From Gammaproteobacteria bacterium (GTDB lineage: Bacteria > Pseudomonadota > Gammaproteobacteria > Pseudomonadales > Cellvibrionaceae), in contig JAGKWY010000005.1 in assembly GCA_021151625.1 (NCBI GenBank), forward strand, positions 22,710-86,709: 64,000 bases of DNA, given 5' to 3'. The notes beneath the pieces were generated by a model, which searched no databases, was not told where the DNA came from, and saw only the letters and a program-made list of their open reading frames with translations. Every line of letters starts with the position of its first letter. Position 1 is the stretch's first letter. Position numbers and translations under genes: made by a program. This document shows positions 1 to 8,263 of the stretch, in pieces.

Positions 1-2
1 AG

Positions 3-302
3 GAAATATTGAAAGTGGTCGCTGATGACGAGGTTGTTGGCAGTGGCCAGGTAAAACTGGAAACTGGAACTGCATATATTGGACGCATAATCGTACGGCC
101 AGATTTATGGGGGCAGGGGATAGGTTCTGGTATTTTGCTCGCGTTAGAAACAGTGTTTCCCGATGCGAGGCGCTTTGAATTGTTTACTGGTGCCAGGAGT
201 GCTAAGAACATTGCGCTTTATAAAAAAAGGGGCTACTCCGAATTCCGCCATGCTTTTTTAGGAAATACCCAGGTTATATTTCTTGAAAAATTTGTGACAT
301 GA
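3..302 (+). CDS. GNAT-family N-acetyltransferase (5' partial)
   Basis: This is the C-terminal part of a GCN5-related acetyltransferase, which would move an acetyl group from acetyl-CoA to an unidentified amine. The frame is open to the window edge, so the true start lies upstream; the TTG at position 9 has no special support. The visible part holds the family's motif A: a beta strand (IGRIIVRPDLWGQG) running into the Q-G-I-G-S-G pyrophosphate-binding turn and the following helix. A later stretch (ALYKKRGYSEF) matches motif B, which is common near the end of GNAT domains. The frame stops at TGA 300-302. A 7-bp hairpin (344-350 with 356-362) follows but has no T-tract. The substrate cannot be told from the sequence. 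Confidence 0.8.
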   Translation, partial: EILKVVADDEVVGSGQVKLETGTAYIGRIIVRPDLWGQGIGSGILLALETVFPDARRFELFTGARSAKNIALYKKRGYSEFRHAFLGNTQVIFLEKFVT

Positions 303-540
303 TTTTTGTCGCCCAAATATAAATCCGCACTTTATTTCCCTGTGTCCCGCACAAAGCGGGACGCGCCTTCCCAAAGTCGAACCTGAAAACCAAAACTCGT
401 ACTCGCCTTTCATTTCCCACAGTTCTAGGATTTTTTTGCCTGCTATAAGCCGCATTTTGGGTTTGCTGGTGGCAGGAAAAGCTATTCAACTAACAAGAGC
501 TGTGTGCGTGGCGCATCGCTCATTTAAGGAGAAAGTGAAA

Positions 541-1707
541 GTGCAAACAATTCAGATGCGTTCCGCAATTTCCCGTGTTAGAAGTTTTGGTTTTTCTGCT
601 GTAGTTGCTGCAACTGCGTTATTAAGCGCAGTTGAGGTAAGCGCGCATGGTTATGTGTCATCACCAAAAGCACGGGTGATTATGTGTAAGGAAAATAATA
701 TTGAAAATCCGACCCACCCGGCGTGTATCGCCGCAAAAGCAGCGGGGAATGTGGGTTTTTATGCGCCGCAAAGTATCGCCATCGGCGGCGTGCGCGATAA
801 CCATCAAGCGGTTATTCCCGATGGCAAATTGTGTAGCGCTGGTGTGAGTGGTTATGCGGGGCTGGACTTGGCACGCAACGATTGGCCAGCAACCCAGGTG
901 CAAGCGGGGTTCCGCGAGTTTGTGTGGACCAACACCGCGCAGCATCGCAGCATGTATTTCCGCTATTACATTACCAAACAGGGCTATAACCCTAACCAGC
1001 CGTTGAAATGGTCTGATCTGGAGCAGATCCACCAATCATCACCCACCGGGCAGGAAGCGGTATCGCGCCATCAGGTAAATTTGCCAGCGCGTAGCGGGCG
1101 CCACGTGGTATATAGCATTTGGCAGCGGGATTATGCCGATGCACCCGAAGGGTTTTATCAATGTATCGATGTGGTTTATGGCAATGAACCACCACCTAGC
1201 AGTTCCTCGGCAGCAACCAGTTCGCGTTCTTCATCAACAGCGTCAGTGGCCAGCAGTACAGGTAGTGATACTTGCGCCGGCTTGCCAACCTGGGACGCGG
1301 CAACTGTGTATAACAAACCGCAGCAAGTGAAATACAACAACAAGCGCTACCAGGCCAACTATTGGACCCAGGGCAATAATCCTGAACTGACGTCCGGGCA
1401 ATACAACTATTGGTTGGATCTGGGTGACTGTAATGGTTCCGGCGGTGGTTCATCCACGGCAGTAGCTTCTTCGCGCAGTTCTACGGCGGTAACCAGCTCG
1501 CGTTCCAGTTCATCCGTCAGCACTGGCAGTTGTACATCGCCGGCTTATGTTAATGGTTCAAACTATGCAACCGGTGCCCTGGTGCGCAATGTGGGCAATG
1601 AATACCGCTGCACTGTGGGTGGCTGGTGTACGGTGGGTGGTCCTTACGAACCGGGCGTAGGTTGGGCCTGGACCAATGCCTGGGCGCTGGTACGTAGCTG
1701 CCAATAA
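541..1707 (+). CDS. Secreted chitin-active lytic polysaccharide monooxygenase (AA10-CBM5-CBM73)
   Basis: This is a copper enzyme that oxidatively cleaves crystalline chitin outside the cell. The chosen start is GTG 541, nine bases after the Shine-Dalgarno TAAGGAG (525-531); the frame is open further upstream but without a ribosome site. Residues 1-35 form a signal peptide ending VSA. Cleavage exposes His36 (HGYVSSPKAR), the N-terminal histidine of the copper histidine brace, and His135 (TAQHRSM) is the likely second brace ligand. A serine linker follows, then a CBM5-type chitin-binding module (about 246-298, aromatic-rich with NYWTQGNNP), a second serine linker, and a Cys-rich C-terminal module (about 332-388) resembling CBM73. 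The 388-residue length and module order match the Cellvibrio japonicus enzyme LPMO10A as I recall it. A terminator follows. Confidence 0.93.
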   Translation: MQTIQMRSAISRVRSFGFSAVVAATALLSAVEVSAHGYVSSPKARVIMCKENNIENPTHPACIAAKAAGNVGFYAPQSIAIGGVRDNHQAVIPDGKLCSAGVSGYAGLDLARNDWPATQVQAGFREFVWTNTAQHRSMYFRYYITKQGYNPNQPLKWSDLEQIHQSSPTGQEAVSRHQVNLPARSGRHVVYSIWQRDYADAPEGFYQCIDVVYGNEPPPSSSSAATSSRSSSTASVASSTGSDTCAGLPTWDAATVYNKPQQVKYNNKRYQANYWTQGNNPELTSGQYNYWLDLGDCNGSGGGSSTAVASSRSSTAVTSSRSSSSVSTGSCTSPAYVNGSNYATGALVRNVGNEYRCTVGGWCTVGGPYEPGVGWAWTNAWALVRSCQ

Positions 1708-2067
1708 AAGTCGCAGCCGCTAATAAATAGTTGAAAATAAAATTATTGATGAAATAAAACGGCAGCTTCAGCTGCCGTTTTTATAGATAATTTTTACTAT
1801 GAAAAATTCAGGTTAATCCAGTCACAGATTGATTATTAATGCTTTGTAAATTTAACCCGCTAGGCTACTCTTACGGCTACAAAAAATAAGACTCAAAAAA
1901 TCTCTCCAGTTGTTGTCAGCCATTAGTGTTTCCCTGTCGTATCCGTGTTAGTTGTCCGGAGTTTTCCCGGGGGATCATCCACATCACCGCAAAAAATACC
2001 TGCCTGCTTTTTTAGCCTGGTTGGCTTTTGCTGCTTATTGTTTTTGTTGCTCGCGGAGGAACGAAGA
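1708..2067 (+). other. Intergenic region between LPMO and GH45 genes
   Basis: This 360-base gap begins with the LPMO terminator. After it comes an AT-rich stretch that presumably holds the promoter of the endoglucanase gene, and a GGAGG ribosome site at about 2055-2059. The endoglucanase frame is open back to 1945, but the segment 1945-2067 encodes no signal-like sequence and has no ribosome site. I read it as untranslated. I see no RNA gene or other coding region here. Confidence 0.6.
1757..1785 (+). terminator. Rho-independent terminator after the LPMO gene
   Basis: A 10-bp perfect stem (AAACGGCAGC with GCTGCCGTTT) closes a TTCA tetraloop and runs into a T-rich tail. It lies 50 bases after the LPMO stop, so the LPMO gene is probably transcribed alone. 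Confidence 0.9.
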
Positions 2068-3699
2068 ATGAAATTACTATCGATGTTAGAAAATACGCCC
2101 AGCTCTTTAAAAACGCTTTCTTTAAAAACATGGTCTTTAAAACGACTGGCATTAAGTGCAACAGTGATCATTGCCGCTGTACAAACAGGAACTGCCCATG
2201 CGGCAAAGTGTGAATACATAGTGGCCAATGATTGGGGCAGTGGTTTTACCGCGACCATTCGCATTACCAACAATGGCAGCAGTTCGATTTCCGGTTGGAA
2301 TATTGGCTGGAATTATAGCGATGGTTCGCGCGTTACCAGCAGTTGGAATGCAACGCTTTCAGGATCGAACCCCTACACTGCAACACCGTTAAACTGGAAT
2401 AGTAATATCGCTGTGAATTCGAGTATTGAATTTGGTATCCAGGGGGGCAATGGTGCGAGCAAGGCGCAAGTGCCAACAATTACCGGCGCGGTGTGTAGCT
2501 CAGTGGTGACTTCCAGTGCTCCTTCTACAGTTGCGAGTTCCAGTGCGCCGCGCACCAGTTCATCGGCTGTACCAAGTTCTGCTCCACGTACTTCATCAAG
2601 TACTCCTTCTTCTGTAGTGCGTTCGTCTTCATCAACGTCGGTTTCAGTTAATGGCCAGGCGTGTAACTGGTATGGAACCATTACTCCGTTGTGTGTAAAC
2701 ACCACGAGTGGATGGGGTTACGAGAATGGTAAAAGTTGCGTGAGTCGCACCACCTGTGCTGCACAACCTGCGCCGTACGGTATTGTGAATACTGGTACTT
2801 CATCGACTGCAGTCACCAGCAGCCGCAGCTCTTCAAGTGTTGTGACCACCAGCCGCAGTTCCTCCAGCGTAATTACTCTGCCTTCCTCCAGTTCTTCATC
2901 ATCGCGTGCAACGCAAAGCAGCTCCTCGGTGAGCAGCATTACCCTGGGCGCAAACTGCAATGGCTACGCCACTCGCTACTGGGATTGTTGTAAAGCGCAT
3001 TGCAGCTGGACAGCGAATGTACCTTCAGTAGTAAATGCCTTACCGGCGTGCGGCAGCAACAATTCGCGCTTAACCAATGTGAGTGCCGCGAGTGCGTGCG
3101 ATAACGGCGGTGGCAGTGCGCATATGTGTTGGGGTATGGCACCGTTTTCAGTGAGCGATAAACTCGCCTACGGCTATGCTGCAACGGCCAGTGGCGATGT
3201 ATGCGGCCGCTGCTATCAGTTGGAATTTACCGGCCAATCCCACAACTCACCGGGTGACCCTGGCTCTGCCGCGCTGGCTGGCAAGGTTATGATCGTACAG
3301 GCGACCAATATCGGTTACGACGTTAGCGGTGGTCAGTTCGATATACTCGTGCCCGGTGGCGGTGTAGGTGCGTTTAACGCTTGTTCAACCCAATGGGGTG
3401 TTTCCAATTCGGAACTGGGCGCACAGTACGGTGGTTTCCTCGCAGCGTGCAAACAGGAACTGGGTTACAACGCGAGCTTAACGCAATATAAAACCTGTTT
3501 AACCAATCGCTGCAACAGCGTGTTTGGTTCACGCGGTTTAACCGAGTTGCAACAAGCCTGTACCTGGTATGCGAATTGGTTTGAAGCAGCGGATAATCCG
3601 GCGTTGAAATATAAAGAGGTGGCTTGCCCTGCTGAATTAACCTCTCGCTCGGGGATGAATCGCGGGCCGTTAAACGATATTAAAACCAGTTGTAATTAA
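2068..3699 (+). CDS. cel45A: Secreted endoglucanase, GH45 with CBM2 and CBM10 (Cel45A-like)
   Basis: This is an endo-beta-1,4-glucanase secreted to attack cellulose. The start is ATG 2068 with GGAGG about eight bases upstream. A long N-region precedes a hydrophobic signal peptide ending near AHA. Module order in 543 residues: CBM2 (about 48-143, bounded by the usual Cys pair), serine linker, CBM10 (about 196-232, CNWYGTITPLC), serine linker, GH45 catalytic domain (about 296-543). The catalytic base is Asp306 in TRYWDCC. The catalytic acid is Asp425 in QFDILVPGGG, placed by alignment with Asp10 and Asp121 of the Humicola insolens enzyme. The many cysteines typical of GH45 are present. The architecture matches Cellvibrio endoglucanase B (Cel45A), hence the symbol. 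The gene is single, with its own terminator. Confidence 0.93.
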   Translation: MKLLSMLENTPSSLKTLSLKTWSLKRLALSATVIIAAVQTGTAHAAKCEYIVANDWGSGFTATIRITNNGSSSISGWNIGWNYSDGSRVTSSWNATLSGSNPYTATPLNWNSNIAVNSSIEFGIQGGNGASKAQVPTITGAVCSSVVTSSAPSTVASSSAPRTSSSAVPSSAPRTSSSTPSSVVRSSSSTSVSVNGQACNWYGTITPLCVNTTSGWGYENGKSCVSRTTCAAQPAPYGIVNTGTSSTAVTSSRSSSSVVTTSRSSSSVITLPSSSSSSSRATQSSSSVSSITLGANCNGYATRYWDCCKAHCSWTANVPSVVNALPACGSNNSRLTNVSAASACDNGGGSAHMCWGMAPFSVSDKLAYGYAATASGDVCGRCYQLEFTGQSHNSPGDPGSAALAGKVMIVQATNIGYDVSGGQFDILVPGGGVGAFNACSTQWGVSNSELGAQYGGFLAACKQELGYNASLTQYKTCLTNRCNSVFGSRGLTELQQACTWYANWFEAADNPALKYKEVACPAELTSRSGMNRGPLNDIKTSCN

Positions 3700-3720
3700 A
3701 AAATAATTTTTTGCTTGATA

Positions 3721-3757
3721 AAAAGCAATGCGGGTAAGTCCTGCATTGCTTTTTTTA
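3721..3757 (+). terminator. Rho-independent terminator after cel45A
   Basis: A 14-bp stem with one mismatch (3721-3734 pairing with 3740-3753, core AAAAGCAATGC) is followed by a run of T. It starts 21 bases after the cel45A stop. Confidence 0.9.
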
Positions 3758-3875
3758 TTTTTCCTCTCAGATTTAATTCTCCTGTTTATAAGAATCCCCC
3801 CTGAATGGGGGATGATATTCATAAAGTTATTCCCAATGATAGTTTTAATCTGGCTCATTTAAATTGGGAGGTTGT

Positions 3876-5405
3876 ATGGATAGCAAAATCATTGTCTCAA
3901 ACCGTAGTGTGTTACTTGCCAAGTATGGTTCCAAAGGTTTAGCCAAAATCAATAAAGCCCTGGATAAACTAAAAGCGGCAGATAAAAAGCGCGGGCTTAA
4001 TACGCAAGTTATTTTTCTGGATGACAAAGCAGCGCTGAAAAAAGTGAAAGGTGTAGCGGTGACCAGCGCGGCCAATCCCAAGGAAAATAAATTGGCGATT
4101 GATGCCATTTTTAAAAAACTGACGCCATCATACTTAATGATTTTAGGGGCGAGTGATGTAGTTCCCCATCAGAATCTGGATAACACCATGTATGAGCCTG
4201 GGGCAGATGATGACCTTGTTGCCTGGAGTGATTTACCTTATGCCTGCACAGCGACATATTCGCGTGATGCACGTAAATTTATCGCTCCGGCTCGTGTAGT
4301 GGGGCGGCTACCAGACCTGCCGGCGGCGACTGACCCTGCCTATTTAGTGGGTTTGCTGGCAACGGCAATGAACTATCAAAGCCGTGCCCTGGATGATTAT
4401 GAAGGTTATTTTGGTCTGTCCACTTTCAGTTGGAAAAAATCTACACAACTTAGTTTGACCAATATTTTTGGCAGCATCGCCAAATTACGCATCTCACCGG
4501 TGGATGGCCCAAGCCACCCGGCCGGGCTGTTGGCTTCACGCATGCATTTTATTAATTGCCATGGCGGACAGGCTTCCCCGGAATTTCAGGGGCAAAAAGG
4601 CAAGTCATATCCTATCGCATTAACTACAAAAACAATTAGTGGAAAAATTAAAGAGGGCACTGTAGCTGCAGTGGAGTGTTGCTACGGCGCAGAACTTTAT
4701 GAGGCAGTGACTTTGGGAGTGGATTTACCGATTTGCCAAACCTACCTTGCCCAGGGCGCCTATGGCTATTTGGGAAGTACAACGATTGCTTATGGACCAG
4801 CAAATATTAATGGTTCGGCTGATTTAATTTGCCAGTATTTTCTGTTGCATGTGATGGGTGGTGCATCCCTGGGGCGTGCGGCGTTAATGGCGCGCCAGCA
4901 ATATGTCGCAGAAGTGGGGCAAATGGACCCGGTTGATTTAAAAACGCTTGCGCAGTTTTATTTGTTGGGCGATCCCAGCATTCATCCAGTGTTAAAACCT
5001 GAGCAGGAAAAGTCTACCCATGTGCTTGCTAAAAATGCCGATCAATTTTCTCGCGCCGAACGCCGTACCAAAATGCTGGATGTTGCTGCATTCCTGGAAA
5101 AAACAAAGCCGGTAGTGGCAAAAGCATCTGCTAGTAAACTCACCGCAGAAACCAAAAAATCATTGGAAAATTTGGCGCGCCTGGCGGGATTAAAACCAGC
5201 CCAGGGGTTTCAATCCTATGCGGTAAAAACTCCAGCGGCAGCCAAAAGCCTTGGAATCAAGGCGGCGGCAATACCGAGTAAATATCATGTTGCATTGGGG
5301 GTTCCTGCTACCGCAAAGAGTGATAAAGTAAATCGGGCCGTCGCTGTGGTTGCCAAAGAGCTGGATGGCAGAATTGTTGGCTATCGCATTTATGAGCAGC
5401 GTTAA
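3876..5405 (+). CDS. Predicted clan CD (gingipain C25/caspase-like) cysteine peptidase
   Basis: No close named relative is recognised, but the core looks like a C25/caspase-fold peptidase. His229 sits in a strand-end HGG (FINCHGGQ). About 38 residues later, after another strand, comes Cys268-Cys269 (VAAVECCYGAELY). This is the His-then-Cys order of clan CD, and the later LGDPSIHPV resembles a segment common in gingipain-type domains. The protein has 509 residues, no signal peptide and no membrane segment, so it is probably cytoplasmic. The last 130 residues are Lys/Ala-rich and helical. The start is ATG 3876, four bases after GGGAGG; an in-frame TTG at 3864 has no ribosome site. A small gene follows 29 bases later and probably belongs to the same transcript. 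Function unknown; a regulated protease acting on host or phage proteins is one possibility. Confidence 0.6.
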   Translation: MDSKIIVSNRSVLLAKYGSKGLAKINKALDKLKAADKKRGLNTQVIFLDDKAALKKVKGVAVTSAANPKENKLAIDAIFKKLTPSYLMILGASDVVPHQNLDNTMYEPGADDDLVAWSDLPYACTATYSRDARKFIAPARVVGRLPDLPAATDPAYLVGLLATAMNYQSRALDDYEGYFGLSTFSWKKSTQLSLTNIFGSIAKLRISPVDGPSHPAGLLASRMHFINCHGGQASPEFQGQKGKSYPIALTTKTISGKIKEGTVAAVECCYGAELYEAVTLGVDLPICQTYLAQGAYGYLGSTTIAYGPANINGSADLICQYFLLHVMGGASLGRAALMARQQYVAEVGQMDPVDLKTLAQFYLLGDPSIHPVLKPEQEKSTHVLAKNADQFSRAERRTKMLDVAAFLEKTKPVVAKASASKLTAETKKSLENLARLAGLKPAQGFQSYAVKTPAAAKSLGIKAAAIPSKYHVALGVPATAKSDKVNRAVAVVAKELDGRIVGYRIYEQR

Positions 5406-5434
5406 TTTACTTTTTAGTGTCTTACGATTTATTT

Positions 5435-5698
5435 ATGAGCGACAACAAATCTTCATCGCCGAAAAAAATTACCGGCTTGTGCGGGCAAGTTGTGCAGGGC
5501 GATTATGGTAAAGGTAGCAAGAGCGCACATCAGGCCCTGTTTATTCAAACGGCGGCTGAACGGTTATTGTTGCGTCGTAAAACTGGCCCAGCTCTGGGAG
5601 ATGAAGAACTGTTGAAATTCCTGGGAAAACAGGTGAAGTGCGATGGCTTTGTGGTGGGTAATAGTTTTTTGGCGGAGTCTATAAAAGTCGTTAACTAG
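5435..5698 (+). CDS. Small protein of unknown function, partner of the predicted peptidase
   Basis: This 87-residue protein is not recognised. After a polar N-terminus it predicts mostly beta strands with conserved-looking glycines (GQVVQGDYGKGSKSAHQALF, LLLRRKTGP, GKQVKCDGFVVGNSFLAESI). That pattern would suit a small OB-like barrel, but this is only an impression. The start is ATG 5435; an in-frame GTG at 5417 is possible, and neither has a clear Shine-Dalgarno, which fits coupling to the upstream gene. It lies 29 bases after the predicted peptidase and is closed by a terminator, so the two form a likely two-gene unit. It could be a regulator, substrate or inhibitor of the peptidase. It has no signal peptide. 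Confidence 0.6.
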   Translation: MSDNKSSSPKKITGLCGQVVQGDYGKGSKSAHQALFIQTAAERLLLRRKTGPALGDEELLKFLGKQVKCDGFVVGNSFLAESIKVVN

Positions 5699-5706
5699 AT
5701 AACCAA

Positions 5707-5739
5707 AAAAAATGGCCCATGTTAATTGGGCCATTTTTT
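5707..5739. terminator. Bidirectional terminator between convergent genes
   Basis: A 13-bp stem (AAAAAATGGCCCA with TGGGCCATTTTTT) has A and T tracts on both sides, so it can end transcripts of the peptidase pair from the left and the PEP-CTERM gene from the right. Confidence 0.85.
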
Positions 5740-5811
5740 ATGAGCTGTTTAACCAATTGTTTCTATATCACCTGGAATTATTCAGTGCCCTGCATTTTTT
5801 AACGGGCACAA

Positions 5812-6477
5812 TTAGTGACGCAGTGTTCTATTGCGTGCCCAACCCAATCCCATTAACACCATTGTAAATAACACTAGGCTACCTGGCTCCGGTACAGGTC
5901 TGGGCAGAGTTTTGGCATCCACAGAAATAGCAAAGTCAGCACCGCCACCATGGTCCGCACGTAAAATTTGCAAGGCGTGATTGCCTGCTCCCAACGAAGC
6001 CACATCAAAATCATATTCGTTAATATTTGCACCGCCGGGTGCTGTTGCACCAAACAGGAAATTGCCGTTTAACCACATCAGCACGCCGTTATCCACACCT
6101 ACATCGATATGCAAGCTGGAGGCAAGGGCCAGGTTGAAGTTATAGACAATGGCGGTTTCGCTATTAATCGCCCAGGTTGCAGGAATGGCAACTGTACCTG
6201 CAGACCAGGTGCCACCAGTGTAATTTCCGCCTAACCAGTTAGTGCCAAAGGCAGCGGTAAACGGCAGGAGTGGATCACTGTTTAAATAAATGGTTGGATC
6301 ACCTTCACTAACATTAGGGCCGGGGAGAAAACCACCGGGACCATCAATAGCGGCCAGGTCGCCCAGTCCGTTGTTGTAAAGGCCAAGGGTAGTGTTATCA
6401 ATAATGATGGTGGCAGAAGCTTGTAAGGGGAGTAGGGCAAGCGCGCAGAACCCTAACAGATTTTTTATCGATTTCAT
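5812..6477 (-). CDS. Exported PEP-CTERM sorting-signal protein
   Basis: This 221-residue exported protein has a signal peptide (MKSIKNLLGF to QASA) and a C-terminal PEP-CTERM tag: the VPEPGS motif, a hydrophobic segment and a basic end (ARNRTLRH). Such tags are processed by exosortase, usually in organisms that make extracellular polysaccharide. The body is rich in Gly, Asn and aromatic residues, with a segment (DVGVDNGVLMWLNG) that resembles beta-sandwich carbohydrate-binding or PA14-like folds. The start is ATG 6477, with GGAG six bases upstream; the frame is open to 6645 but without another ribosome site. No exosortase gene is in this window. Its role may be in the cell surface or biofilm matrix. 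Confidence 0.85.
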   Translation of the reverse strand: MKSIKNLLGFCALALLPLQASATIIIDNTTLGLYNNGLGDLAAIDGPGGFLPGPNVSEGDPTIYLNSDPLLPFTAAFGTNWLGGNYTGGTWSAGTVAIPATWAINSETAIVYNFNLALASSLHIDVGVDNGVLMWLNGNFLFGATAPGGANINEYDFDVASLGAGNHALQILRADHGGGADFAISVDAKTLPRPVPEPGSLVLFTMVLMGLGWARNRTLRH

Positions 6478-6806
6478 GGATAGCTCCATATGATTCAAGC
6501 AATTTGATTGCGTGGCAAACGAGCTTGGCGGTGCTGGAGGTAAGATAATACCTGTGAGCCCACCGCAACTTTCCTTATCTAACAAGCGGTAACACAAAAG
6601 CATTGAGGCAAAAAATGCACCAGATAAAATATGATGCGTTTTCATGGGGTTGCGAGCCCACTATAATAACTGGTGTTAATTTTTCCGACGTTACGCAGGA
6701 TGAAAATTGTTTTGATCCTGACAGAAAATGACGAAGCATCCGGGTATTCTGTGGTTGTTGTGTAGATAATGAATAAATTTTTATTGGATAGATTAAGGAA
6801 ACAATA
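6478..6806. other. Divergent intergenic region
   Basis: This 329-base gap separates the leftward PEP-CTERM gene from the rightward glyoxalase-fold gene and must hold both promoters. It is AT-rich near 6660-6800. I find no convincing promoter pair, operator or RNA structure. The open frame extending the PEP-CTERM gene to 6645 looks like chance. Confidence 0.5.
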
Positions 6807-7307
6807 ATGCTAAAAAATAATGTTGGTCATATATTTCCGTTAGCAGGCATAGCGTCAATTGCGCCCAGCCAGCGTATGCATCTAATTTTGCTGGGGGTTG
6901 AGAGTATTGCAAAATCCCGCGCATTTTATGAAGCCCTGGGCTGGCAAAAATCGCCGACGGGGCATGATGAATTTGTGAAGTTTGACTTGGGCGGCTATGC
7001 CCTGTGTTTGATTTCACGTTCGGGTTTGGCCGCCGATGCGTTAATGGAGGTTACGGCCGCTGCAAGTTTCAATGGTGTGGCATTTGTGTATCTGGCAAAA
7101 ACCCCGGAAGAAGTACCTGCGATTCTTGCCCAAGCGGTAGAGGCAGGCGGAAGTCTGGTAAAGCCTGCCACGCGGACCCCTTGGGGAATTGCCGGTTATT
7201 TTAAAGATCCCGACGGCCATCTGTTTGAAGTGGATTACGAAGAAGTCTGGGTTTTTGATGAGCAGGAGCGGTTAGTCGTTGATAAATTACATGAGCGCAC
7301 TTGTTAA
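6807..7307 (+). CDS. VOC/glyoxalase-fold protein
   Basis: This is a vicinal-oxygen-chelate superfamily protein of 166 residues. It shows the paired beta-alpha-beta-beta-beta modules: HLILLGVESIAKSRAFYEAL at the start and, near the end, GYFKDPDGHLFEVDY, the usual C-terminal strand with its metal-site Glu. The family includes glyoxalases, dioxygenases and antibiotic-binding proteins, so no substrate can be given. An extra N-terminal stretch of about 24 residues precedes the domain. The start is ATG 6807, with AAGGA seven bases upstream. The next gene begins 27 bases downstream, and the two probably share a transcript. Confidence 0.85.
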   Translation: MLKNNVGHIFPLAGIASIAPSQRMHLILLGVESIAKSRAFYEALGWQKSPTGHDEFVKFDLGGYALCLISRSGLAADALMEVTAAASFNGVAFVYLAKTPEEVPAILAQAVEAGGSLVKPATRTPWGIAGYFKDPDGHLFEVDYEEVWVFDEQERLVVDKLHERTC

Positions 7308-7334
7308 CAGACTAACTAGCTGGAGAATTTTTTG

Positions 7335-7787
7335 ATGAGTCATAATTCTGAACCCGAAGCATTACGCGCTGATGTAAAGCAGCGCTTGATTGACGCACCG
7401 GTAGCACAAGTCTTTGCGACTTTTCGCGATGCAACCAGCCTGGCTCAATGGTGGGGCCCGGCGGGTTTTAGCAATACATTCCACGAGTTTGATTTTCGCA
7501 CGGGTGGTCGCTGGCTGCACACCATGCATGGCCCCGAAGGGGCGGATTACGACAATGAAAGTCGATTTTTGGAGGTGAGCGAAAATAAGCGCATTGTGAT
7601 TGAGCACCTGTCCGGACATCACTTTATTTTAACGCTGGAGTTTGAAGCACAGGGAACGAAAACACTGGTTCACTGGCAACAATTATTTGACACCATTGAA
7701 CACTACGAAAAAATTCGCGAATTTGTCTCGCCCGCGAATGAACAAAATCTGGAAAAATATAACGCCGCCGTGTTAGCGCACCTGTAA
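7335..7787 (+). CDS. SRPBCC (AHSA1/START-like) domain protein
   Basis: This is a small ligand-binding or stress-related protein of about 150 residues with the AHSA1-type helix-grip fold. Near the start is IDAPVAQVFATFRDATSLAQ, followed by a WWGP segment and then FDFRTGGRW, the classic opening of this family; the C-terminal helix follows a conserved Trp-rich strand (TLVHWQQLF). Start chosen at ATG 7335, nine bases after GGAG (7322-7325), rather than the TTG three bases earlier. It lies directly behind the glyoxalase-fold gene, a pairing often seen in bacterial genomes, and probably shares its promoter. The ligand is unknown. Confidence 0.85.
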   Translation: MSHNSEPEALRADVKQRLIDAPVAQVFATFRDATSLAQWWGPAGFSNTFHEFDFRTGGRWLHTMHGPEGADYDNESRFLEVSENKRIVIEHLSGHHFILTLEFEAQGTKTLVHWQQLFDTIEHYEKIREFVSPANEQNLEKYNAAVLAHL

Positions 7788-7842
7788 GCCGGAAGCCTGC
7801 CTTTTTGGATTTAGTAAAATTTCAGCGGCTAGCTGCCACTGG

Positions 7843-8250
7843 CTACTGAAATTTTTTAATAATCACTTTGCGCCAGAAGTGCAGTGGAAATAATACACAG
7901 AGCGCAATGCCAGAGTACCAATGAATATCTCCAATGCTTAATGGTTCCAGCAGGTCTTGCGGATAGTAAAGCAATAGACCGCTGGCAACTAAAACACACC
8001 ACAAGCTTAAATGCGCATAGCCATCCCAATGGTGCTTTTTGCGGTGCAATTTTTTCTGCACGTGATCTGCAAATAAATAACCAAAAATAAATACTCCCAG
8101 CATCGCACTAACGCCGTGTAACTCGCGGAAAAGGCCATTTAGTGGGTGGGGAAAATCATCGGAGCTGGCAGGGGCGAGCAAGTAAAGTGCAATACCGGTA
8201 AGGGCAGTTGCCAGCAGGATAAGCCATAAACTGATGCGTGATTTTTTCAT
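7843..8250 (-). CDS. Four-helix membrane protein, cytochrome b561-like
   Basis: This 135-residue integral membrane protein has four predicted helices (about 8-26, 46-63, 80-97, 109-126). Histidines sit at or near helix ends: RELHGVSA, YAHLSLW, DIHWYSG and FPLHFWR. This arrangement fits a small di-haem b-type cytochrome of the b561/DUF4405 sort. It is the last gene of a four-gene operon with an FMN-binding protein and its flavin transferase. A natural role is to pass electrons from membrane quinol or haem to the periplasmic flavin. Haem ligation is inferred only from histidine placement. No clear ribosome site precedes ATG 8250, which fits coupling to apbE 13 bases upstream. Confidence 0.75.
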   Translation of the reverse strand: MKKSRISLWLILLATALTGIALYLLAPASSDDFPHPLNGLFRELHGVSAMLGVFIFGYLFADHVQKKLHRKKHHWDGYAHLSLWCVLVASGLLLYYPQDLLEPLSIGDIHWYSGIALCVLFPLHFWRKVIIKKFQ

Positions 8251-8263
8251 GTTTTTTAATTGG

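Noticed and set aside
344..362. Terminator after the partial GNAT gene
   Set aside because: The 7-bp hairpin lacks a T-tract and precedes a non-coding stretch; evidence is too weak.
661..1035. Minus-strand frame antisense to the LPMO gene
   Set aside because: It lies wholly inside a well-supported gene and encodes no recognisable protein.
3361..3399. Asn in GGGVGAFNAC of the GH45 enzyme, read as loss of the catalytic Asp
   Set aside because: Alignment with the Humicola enzyme puts the catalytic acid earlier, in QFDILVPGGG, where Asp425 is intact.
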